The position numbers were made by a program, and so were the translations under genes. From assembly GCA_963823675.1 (NCBI GenBank), contig CAWGMT010000014.1, positions 124,001-188,000 of the forward strand: a stretch of 64,000 nucleotides of DNA. Direction: 5' to 3'. The stretch comes from CAWGMT01 sp963823675. Lineage in GTDB: Bacteria > Planctomycetota > Planctomycetia > Isosphaerales > Isosphaeraceae. Of this stretch, positions 58,012-64,000 are shown in pieces; position 1 is the stretch's first letter, and every line of letters begins with the position of its first letter. The notes under the pieces were generated by a model. It did not search any database and was not told the origin of the DNA. It saw only the letters and a program-made list of their open reading frames with translations.

Positions 58012-58797
58012 ATGCGGCGGTCACGGCGATCGGGGGGTTCCGCTGCCGAGTTCGGCAGCTCAGGCGAAGACTCGTTTGTTGCGGTCGTCGTCACCAAGCT
58101 CACTGGCGCGCTACTCTTCATCTTGCTTCTGACCATGGTCATCATGGCGCTCTTGCCCAAGGCGGTCGATCTTGGCCAGCCCGGTCAGGCCCAGGCCGAC
58201 GCGACCGCCGCGAGCGAAGCGGCCCCTCTCCAGATCACGACGCCGGCGACCTTGCCCGACGCGATCGCCGGCCGACCGTATTTGGTCGCGCTGGCGGCTA
58301 CGGGCGGGCGCGGCGCGCCGCGATGGTCCGTGCTCGCTGCGCTGCCCGGTTGGCTCCATCTCGACGAGGCCAGCGGCCAGCTTTCCGGCACACCCGTCGA
58401 GGAGAAAGGCGAACCGCTCGTGCTCGCGTTTCAGGTGAGCGACGGCGCGAGCACCGCCAGTCAGTCGAGCCGGCTCGTCGTGTTGCCCCCACAGGCGTCG
58501 GCCGGGCCGCGATCGTGGTGGCAGCGGCGGCTCGCGGGCGTGCCCTGGCGGTCGTGGCTGGAGCAGGGGGTGGGTTTCCTGTTGATCTGGCTCGTCCACC
58601 TCCTGGGCATGAACCTGCTCGCGCAGATGGAACGTTATTCGCTGGACAGGAGCCTCTTGACTCAAGGTAGCGAAAGCGTTCAACTTGGGTTTCAATCCCG
58701 GTTCACAACCTACCGCCTCGTCGTGCGGGTGGCAAGCGCCGCGGCGACGATCGCCCTGGGAATCTGGCTGGTGATTGCAAGCCGGGGTGCGGTTTAA
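58012..58797 (+). CDS. Envelope protein with putative Ig domain, partner of the channel
   Basis: 261 residues, AGAGGAGAGACC before the ATG. N-terminal helix VVVTKLTGALLFILLLTMVI resembles the single helix of ExbD/MotB-like partners. A putative-Ig (He_PIG) domain follows: PATLPDAIAGRPYLVALAAT, LPGWLHLDEASGQLSGTPVE, FQVSDGAS. Two more membrane segments are at about 185-205 and 235-258. It takes the place of an ExbD or MotB but lacks an OmpA domain. Operon with the channel gene. Confidence 0.75.
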   Translation: MRRSRRSGGSAAEFGSSGEDSFVAVVVTKLTGALLFILLLTMVIMALLPKAVDLGQPGQAQADATAASEAAPLQITTPATLPDAIAGRPYLVALAATGGRGAPRWSVLAALPGWLHLDEASGQLSGTPVEEKGEPLVLAFQVSDGASTASQSSRLVVLPPQASAGPRSWWQRRLAGVPWRSWLEQGVGFLLIWLVHLLGMNLLAQMERYSLDRSLLTQGSESVQLGFQSRFTTYRLVVRVASAAATIALGIWLVIASRGAV

Positions 58798-59060
58798 GCT
58801 GCAAGCGGCAGTGGTGTCGCCAGTTGGTTGAAGCCGACCAATCCGGACGATTCAGGCATACCGCTTGATATTCCGGTTTGTCCCGCGCAGCGATTCGCTG
58901 CAGTCCCGATCGGGCCAATCAGATTAATTTTGCGAAGTTGTCTGGCCCATGGCCAAGAGAACGCCGCTACAATCAATTGAAGTGATGCGGAAATTGCCTT
59001 CGTATGGGCGAGGGTGCCGCGGTTGTATCAGAACGGGCTAGGGTCTTAGAGGAGCTCGCG

Positions 59061-60515
59061 ATGTTTCGACTACGATTCAGCCTCATCTCGGCGGCCCTGG
59101 TGCTGGGACTGGCAGCCCTGACGCTCGATTCGCGAGCTCAGGGACCCGGGCAGGGCGGCGGTCAAGGCGGCCAGCGCGGCGGGTTTGGCAGGGGCGGTCC
59201 CGGCGGGTTTGGCGGCTTCGGCGGCGGGCCTGGCGGTCCTGGCGGGTCGCTACTGGGCCTCGCGTCCAACCCAGCCGTCCAGGAAGACCTGAAGCTGGAA
59301 GAGTCGCAAAAGACCAGGCTCAAAAGCCTGAGCGACCTGAACCAAAACAAGTCGCAAGAACTCCGTACTCAGTTCGGAATGGGCGGCCCCGGCCAGAACG
59401 GCGGCGGTCCGGGAGGCCAGAATCGCCGCGGCCGCGGCAACGGCGGCGGCAATGGCGGCGGCAATGGCGGTGGCGGCAATGGCGGTGGCGGCAATGGCGG
59501 TGGCGGCAATGGCGGTGGCGGTGGCGGCGGCGATGGCGGTTTCGGAGGGAATGGCGGCGGCGGCGGTAACGCGAATCCCGGTCAAGCCGGCGGCAACGGC
59601 GGGCAGGGCGGCGGAAACCGGGGCGGCTTCGGCGGCCGGGGCGGCCAGCGCGATCCCGCCGCTGCCGCGCGGTTCCAGGCGATGCGTGAAGCCATGGATG
59701 AGCTGCGCCAATCAACCGAACAAGCGTTGGCCAGAATCCTGAGTCGCGGGCAATTGAACCGCCTCCGGCAAATTCAGCTTCAGCTCGAGGGGCCCTCCGC
59801 ACTCGTCCGCGACGAAATCGCCGAGAAGCTGAACCTCGACGAATTTCAGGTCGAGCAGATCCGCGAATTGATGGGCGAGCGCCGTCAGGCCCAGCGGCAG
59901 AGCTTTGCCGCGCGAGGCAACATTTTCCGGCAAATGAGGCCCAACAATCAAAACGCCGACGGAGGGGATAACGCGGACGACGGCGGCAATAACGGCGGAG
60001 GGAATCGTCGTAACGGCGGGAACGCCAATGCTAACGGGGCAAATGGCAATGGCGGAAACGGCAACCGCGGGAATAACCGGCGGCCCGACCCCGAAGCGAT
60101 CCGCAAGTTCATGGAACAGCCCGAGGTGAAGGCGAAGATGGAGGAGTTCCGCGGTGAACAGGAGAAGCTTGAGAATCAGTTCGCGGTGGCCGTGAACAAG
60201 GTTCTGAGTCCCCGCCAGCGGACTAACTACAAGAAAATGCTCGGTCCTCCCTTCGACCGATCGAAAATGGGCGGAGGTCCTTTTGGCGGGTTCGGGGGCC
60301 GCGGAGGTCCGGGCCAGGCCAATGCGAAGGGTGCCACGAAAGCCGCTCCCGCCAAGCAAGCCGACGACGAGGGTGATGGTGACGACACTGTGACCGTCAA
60401 GACACCGACCGCAAAGCCGACCGCAAAGCCGGCCGCAACGCCCGGAGCCACCAAGTCGAGGGTTAAGAGCCTGCGTGAGCGGCGCGGACTCGGTGGGTCA
60501 AGCGACGATGAATGA
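59061..60515 (+). CDS. Secreted Gly/Asn-rich protein with EF-hand-free helical repeats
   Basis: 484 residues from ATG 59061 (AGAGGAGCTCGCG before it). Signal peptide FRLRFSLISAALVLGLAALT. Then GGQRGGFGRGGPGGFGG, a helical unit VQEDLKLEESQKTRLKSLSD, a low-complexity Gly/Asn block, a second helical unit RGQLNRLRQIQLQLEGPSAL, DEIAEKLNLDEFQVEQI, another Gly/Asn block, VLSPRQRTNYKKMLGPPF, and a Lys/Thr/Pro tail. The LxQIxLQxEG unit recurs in the next gene. Exported; role unknown. Confidence 0.8.
   Translation: MFRLRFSLISAALVLGLAALTLDSRAQGPGQGGGQGGQRGGFGRGGPGGFGGFGGGPGGPGGSLLGLASNPAVQEDLKLEESQKTRLKSLSDLNQNKSQELRTQFGMGGPGQNGGGPGGQNRRGRGNGGGNGGGNGGGGNGGGGNGGGGNGGGGGGGDGGFGGNGGGGGNANPGQAGGNGGQGGGNRGGFGGRGGQRDPAAAARFQAMREAMDELRQSTEQALARILSRGQLNRLRQIQLQLEGPSALVRDEIAEKLNLDEFQVEQIRELMGERRQAQRQSFAARGNIFRQMRPNNQNADGGDNADDGGNNGGGNRRNGGNANANGANGNGGNGNRGNNRRPDPEAIRKFMEQPEVKAKMEEFRGEQEKLENQFAVAVNKVLSPRQRTNYKKMLGPPFDRSKMGGGPFGGFGGRGGPGQANAKGATKAAPAKQADDEGDGDDTVTVKTPTAKPTAKPAATPGATKSRVKSLRERRGLGGSSDDE
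59446..59535. repeat. 15-bp tandem repeat coding for NGGGG
   Basis: Unit GGCGGTGGCGGCAAT in four near-perfect copies with partial copies at each side. Prone to length change by slippage; adds or removes five residues per step without shifting frame. Confidence 0.85.
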
Positions 60516-60837
60516 CATGTGAGACTTGCTCAGTGCGAGTCTCGGTTTTATATCGCACGTCATTGAAGGCGTCATGGCAGGGTGACTATCACCCACCCTA
60601 CGAATCGCGCAGACTCGCCGGGCGTGCCATGATTTCTCTGGGGCGGGCGCGTTATCGCCCGCCCCGTGAGACAAGTGATCTTCCCTACCGCCTGGTTTCC
60701 GCGTATAAGTCGCCTTCCCATCTGTTGTTCATCTCGGTTGGCGTCCGCCGCGCTATGGCCACTCTCGAGCGTGATCGCCCTCGGGGCGATCCGCCGAATA
60801 GGCCTCCTCATTTTCAATCAGTGGGGGGAATCGGACC
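60516..60837. other. Spacer between the two related secreted proteins
   Basis: 322 bp, no supported gene. GTGGGGGGAA just before 60838 acts as ribosome site for the next gene. Confidence 0.4.
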
Positions 60838-61527
60838 TTGCGCCATCCATGGAGAATCTCACCCGTTCTCGTGGTTCTTGGCCTGGAGATCGCCGGGCTT
60901 GGGTCGGCCGGGAGTGGCCAGGCAGGCGAATTCCTGGATGACCGCTTCGGGCGCCGAACTGTCCCGATCATGCTCCTGATGCGCTCGGACGTTCAATCGG
61001 ACCTCAAACTGGAGCCAGACCAGATCGCCGAGGCTCGTCGGACGGCGGAAGAGCTGTATTACAAGGCGATGCCTTTGCGGGGCCAAAGCGGACCGGCGCT
61101 CGAGGCCGCGCGGCGGGCCATTGACGCGGAACAGAGCGTCTGGCTCAGCCGCCATCTGAGCGCGCTCCAGTTCGAGCGCCTGCGACAGATCGACCTCCAG
61201 TGGGAGGGAGTCGCGGCCATGCTCAGCCGCCCGGTCATCGCCGACTACCTCAATCTGTCGGCCGAGCAAAAGCGCGCGCTCGGGCAATTCGTAGCGCGGC
61301 ACAGGCAATCCCGCACAGGCCAGTTGCGGTGGACCCCGGCGGATCAGGCGAGCCTGGCGCGCCAGGCGTTGACAGCGCTCTCCGACGACCAGAGACAGCT
61401 CTGGTACAGCCTGCTCGGCCCCGTCTGCCACTTCTCAATTCCCGCCCCGCCGACGACCCCGGCAGCGACTGCGGCGCCTGCGGCCGGCTCCGCCGCCGCT
61501 TCGAACGCTGCGCGGGTTACTCGCTGA
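60838..61527 (+). CDS. Secreted helical protein related to the Gly-rich neighbour
   Basis: 229 residues from TTG 60838 with GGGGGGAA upstream. Signal-like N-terminus ISPVLVVLGLEIAGLGSAGS. Helical core VQSDLKLEPDQIAEARRTAE, HLSALQFERLRQIDLQWEGV, AMLSRPVIADYLNLSAEQKR: the same DLKL..DQ...A and RLRQI.LQ.EG...L...(I/V)A..L.L plan as in the gene before, so a duplicated, Spy/CpxP-like fold is plausible. Ala/Pro-rich C-terminus. Confidence 0.75.
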   Translation: MRHPWRISPVLVVLGLEIAGLGSAGSGQAGEFLDDRFGRRTVPIMLLMRSDVQSDLKLEPDQIAEARRTAEELYYKAMPLRGQSGPALEAARRAIDAEQSVWLSRHLSALQFERLRQIDLQWEGVAAMLSRPVIADYLNLSAEQKRALGQFVARHRQSRTGQLRWTPADQASLARQALTALSDDQRQLWYSLLGPVCHFSIPAPPTTPAATAAPAAGSAAASNAARVTR

Positions 61528-61765
61528 ACGTCCGCTGGCGGATGATCACCGGCGTGCGCCCCTCACCAATGGACTTTTGATTGGGCTTCCAGCTTCATCC
61601 TGCGTAAGAATCGGCACGGTCGTCTTGCCAACGGAGAGTTCACGGGTGATCATATTGTGGCGGGATCGGCCCTACCGGTGATGTGTTGCCCGACCAGTGT
61701 TATGATGGGGTTTTGCTAAAGTTTTGCGTTTTCGGAACGAGTGACTGATTGAGGACGAGGGCACC

Positions 61766-61960
61766 ATGGACCTTGTCGCCTGGTTCGCGTGTTTCGTCGC
61801 TCTGGCCGCATCGGGCTCCGCCGCGACGGCGCTCAAGCAGATTGCTTCGATGAAAAAAGAGGTCGCGACCCTCAAGGACGAGCTCCGCCGCCGGGGGCTG
61901 GTGGAGCACGCGCCGGGAGAGCAGACAATTATCGTGCCCGAAGGATTCCATTCAAAATGA
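61766..61960 (+). CDS. Small single-helix membrane protein
   Basis: 64 residues: MDLVAWFACFVALAASGSAA, then a short coiled helix LKQIASMKKEVATLKDELRR, and APGEQTIIVPEGFHSK. GAGGACGAGGG precedes the ATG. One membrane segment followed by a leucine-heptad stretch suggests a small oligomeric membrane factor. 61528-61765 is spacer with no supported gene. Confidence 0.6.
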   Translation: MDLVAWFACFVALAASGSAATALKQIASMKKEVATLKDELRRRGLVEHAPGEQTIIVPEGFHSK

Positions 61961-62063
61961 TGAGCCAAGCGTCTTGGCTCGGGTTAACGCCTGGACACTC
62001 GCGTTTTGGTGATCACGTGGAGCTCCGGCCAGGGCGATGTGACTTTAACTAGCCCTCCGCGGA

Positions 62064-63387
62064 TCAGGGCTTCTTCTCTGTGTCCCGCCGGCTCACCGGC
62101 CCGACGCCGACATCCGCCTTCCCATCCAGCTTGCCGCCATCGTCCACCAGGTTGCTTCCGACAGAATAGACCATCCAGCCGTCCGGGAGTTTCTTGATCC
62201 GTAACGGTTCGCCGCAGAACGGATCGATCGTCGTTTCGGGCGGAAGACCAAGTTCATCCAGCTTCGGCTCGCGATCGCCGCCAGCCGGTATGCGGACCAA
62301 AACGGCGTTCAGGACGCGGAGCGATCGCGACAGCGCCCGCGTGCGCTCGGCCGGTTCGCGCACGTTGTTCAGCGCCGGCTCGAGCAGCCGCGCGAGGGCC
62401 GTCAATGGGTTCAGCCCGCTCTTCGGGGGGGTTGCATTGCTCTTGTCCGCGGCCACCTCGCGATAGGGCTGCTTCCCCTTTGCCAGGAATCGATCGAAGA
62501 GCTCGACCAATTGCAGCTTCAGGTCGTTCACCAACCCCCGCGTGAGCCACAACTGCCACAAGCCCCCGCCAGGCAATTCCTGCACCGACGACAATGCGAA
62601 GGCCCGCTCGGTCCGCAGCGCCCAGTCGTATCCTTCCATCGTGTCGTGAAGGGCCAGTTCGCGATCCAGTGACTCGCGTAGGTTGGCAGCGACTGGTCCG
62701 GCCTGCAAGACCTGGTTGATTCCGTCCATGGCCTGCTGTTCGCACACTGTCGTCACCAGATAGCCGATGAGCAGCGGTTCGCGGCGCCAGTGACGCGCCA
62801 GCCGCAATGCGGACAATTGGGCGGCAAGCGCGTCGTCCCGGCGGCCCTTCGATAGGAGCAACGCCGAGCGCGCCCGCAAAACGCGATAGAGAAGGCGATG
62901 CTTGGAGGTATGCTCCAGGAATGGCTCGAGAAAGCGGGTCATGGGGGGCTGAGTGTAGTCGAGCTGAGGATCAGCATCGGGGCACGCCGCCCGCCTGTTC
63001 CAGGAGCGGCATCACCTTGGGATATGCGGCGAATAGTTTTTCCAGCCTGTCCTGCTCGGCAGGCGACAACGGCTCCGTCGGGTAACCCTTCTGGGGATAC
63101 AGCGCAACGAGCTCTGTCTGGATCGCGTCCAGGTCGTCTGCTGCGCGGCGCCAGAATACCTCTGCGTTTCGTTCGGGCGGAATCGGCTCGCGAGCGAGGT
63201 CCGCGAGCTGCACCGGATTGCCCGCCTGGCGAAGTGCGACCAGACGTTTCTCAAGCCGTGTTCCGGTGCGCCAGACGAAATAGGCATTCAATAGCAGCAG
63301 GATGGTGATCGCGGCTGCCGCGACGATCGCCGTCCATTTGAGGATTTTTCTCGAGCGCCTCATCAGCGTTTTCCTTGTGGTCGACAA
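62064..63387 (-). pseudogene. Membrane-anchored hypothetical of a sigma/anti-sigma cluster, one frameshift
   Basis: Starts at 63387 or 63360 (MRRSRKILKWTAIVAAAAIT, membrane helix), then FVWRTGTRLEKRLVALRQAG, PIPPERNAEVFWRRAADDLD, AYPKVMPLLEQAGGVPRC. Near 62978 the frame slips; the other frame supplies DADPQLDYTQPPMTRFLEPF, LLYRVLRARSALLLSKGRRD, ALSSVQELPGGG and ends DPFCGEPLRIKKLPDGWMVY. The closing 'DPFxGxPLxYxxxxxGxxxYSxG' is seen in many planctomycete proteins encoded near ECF sigma factors. Function unknown. Confidence 0.7.
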
Positions 63388-63787
63388 TGAGTTCTCGGAT
63401 CATTTGCTGGAGCCGGACCGCGTACTGACGCGTGTCATCGCCGTTCGGCCGGCCGGAAGTGAGCCGTTCGTACACCCACTTCCCGGTTGATGGCTCGGTG
63501 ATGGACGCGACATCGGCGGCGATCTCAGCCGCCTGGCGGCGGACGGGCGGTGGAGCGAGCACGACCGCCAGACGTCGATCGAGCGTGGCGTTCACCCAGT
63601 AATTCAACGCCACGCTCGCAAGAAGGCTTGCCGCGACGGCGAGTCCGGGCCGAAAACGGCGGCGAGAGGGTGGGACCGCGGCAGGGCGCAACTCGTCGGC
63701 CACGGCGCCCAGCACGCGAGCACGAAGTTGGCGGGGTGCGCCAGGCGGTGTCACCTGACGGAGCACGCTTTCGATCTCGTCGTTCAT
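63251..63787 (-). CDS. Putative anti-sigma factor, single-pass membrane protein
   Basis: 178 residues. Short cytoplasmic N-terminus (MNDEIESVLRQVTPPGAPRQ), membrane helix PGLAVAASLLASVALNYWV at about 48-66, then an external region (YERLTSGRPNGDDTRQYAVR). Its ATG overlaps the sigma-factor stop as ATGA, the usual sigma/anti-sigma coupling. The last 45 or so codons overlap the next gene by over 100 bp and have poor protein character, so the real 3' end may be earlier if a base is missing near 63370. Confidence 0.7.
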   Translation of the reverse strand: MNDEIESVLRQVTPPGAPRQLRARVLGAVADELRPAAVPPSRRRFRPGLAVAASLLASVALNYWVNATLDRRLAVVLAPPPVRRQAAEIAADVASITEPSTGKWVYERLTSGRPNGDDTRQYAVRLQQMIRELIVDHKENADEALEKNPQMDGDRRGSRDHHPAAIECLFRLAHRNTA

Positions 63788-64000
63788 TCCGGCTCCTCCG
63801 CCATTTGACGGCGCATCTTCTCGAGTGCGGCTCGGTAGCGCGTGGAGACCGTGCCCTGAGGCAGGCCGGTGAGTTCGCTGATCTCACGGAAGGTCAGATC
63901 GCCGTAGATCTTGAGCTCCACGATTTCGCGAAGATCGTCGCCCAGCCGCGCCAGGCAAGCTGCGGCCCATTCCGCGTTGTCGATCTCTTGCGAGCCGCCG
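63784..64000 (-). CDS. ECF-type RNA polymerase sigma factor, C-terminal part (cut by window edge)
   Basis: 71 codons visible: NAEWAAACLARLGDDLREIV, ELKIYGDLTFREISELTGLP, QGTVSTRYRAALEKMRRQMA. This is sigma region 4 with the helix-turn-helix LTFREISELTGLPQGTVSTR. Regions 2 and the start lie beyond 64000. First gene of the leftward cluster with the anti-sigma factor. Confidence 0.88.
   Translation of the reverse strand, partial: GGSQEIDNAEWAAACLARLGDDLREIVELKIYGDLTFREISELTGLPQGTVSTRYRAALEKMRRQMAEEPE

Noticed and set aside
59446..59535. CRISPR-like array
   Set aside because: The 15-bp units are in-frame glycine codons without spacers. No CRISPR array or cas gene was seen anywhere in the window.

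Overview
The window looks like a high-G+C planctomycete chromosome segment, probably Isosphaeraceae or Gemmataceae. This rests on the style of its proteins: 42-residue TPR arrays, FG-GAP propeller proteins, prenyltransferase-repeat and DUF362 proteins, GGXGG-rich secreted proteins, and IS21 elements with zinc-finger and ParB cargo. No rRNA or universal marker is present, so the taxonomy is inference.

Layout. 1-2080: 3' part of a secreted TPR protein (minus strand). 2080-5711: wreckage of a TIR/STAND immune-type gene, then an intact two-gene unit (ribbon-helix-helix-like protein plus an unknown partner) running into a tRNA-Leu(CAA) at 5693-5775. 5846-13238: a minus-strand Tad/Flp pilus locus in the order flp, flp, cpaA, cpaB, tadZ, tadA, tadB, tadC and a small membrane protein, with no secretin. 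13647-15598: a prenyltransferase-repeat protein and a Tat-exported DUF362 protein.

16141-53100 is a large accessory region. It holds a tyrosine recombinase with degraded relatives, two IS21-family elements, one IS630 element, orphan IS ends, direct repeats carrying the start of a serine resolvase, and many defence-type genes. The latter are a Mrr-like nuclease, a PstI/BsuBI-type methyltransferase with its endonuclease broken by one stop codon, a DUF262 gene cut by IS630, a deaminase, a three-gene operon with a large membrane protein, and an about 2,035-codon Avs-like nuclease-STAND gene carrying one stop and two frameshifts. 54032-64000 returns to ordinary chromosomal genes: an FG-GAP protein, a MotA/TolQ/ExbB-type channel with a partner membrane protein, two related secreted proteins, and an ECF sigma/anti-sigma cluster cut by the window edge.

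Two cautions. First, single-base frameshifts occur in about half of the longer genes, including conserved Tad genes; one pair in tadA cancels after scrambling the Walker B motif. This pattern fits residual sequencing indels at least as well as gene decay, so most 'pseudogene' labels are provisional. Second, some genes are truly rearranged: the IS21-ParB element separates the first 16 codons of a gene from the rest, and joining the flanks restores the frame exactly.
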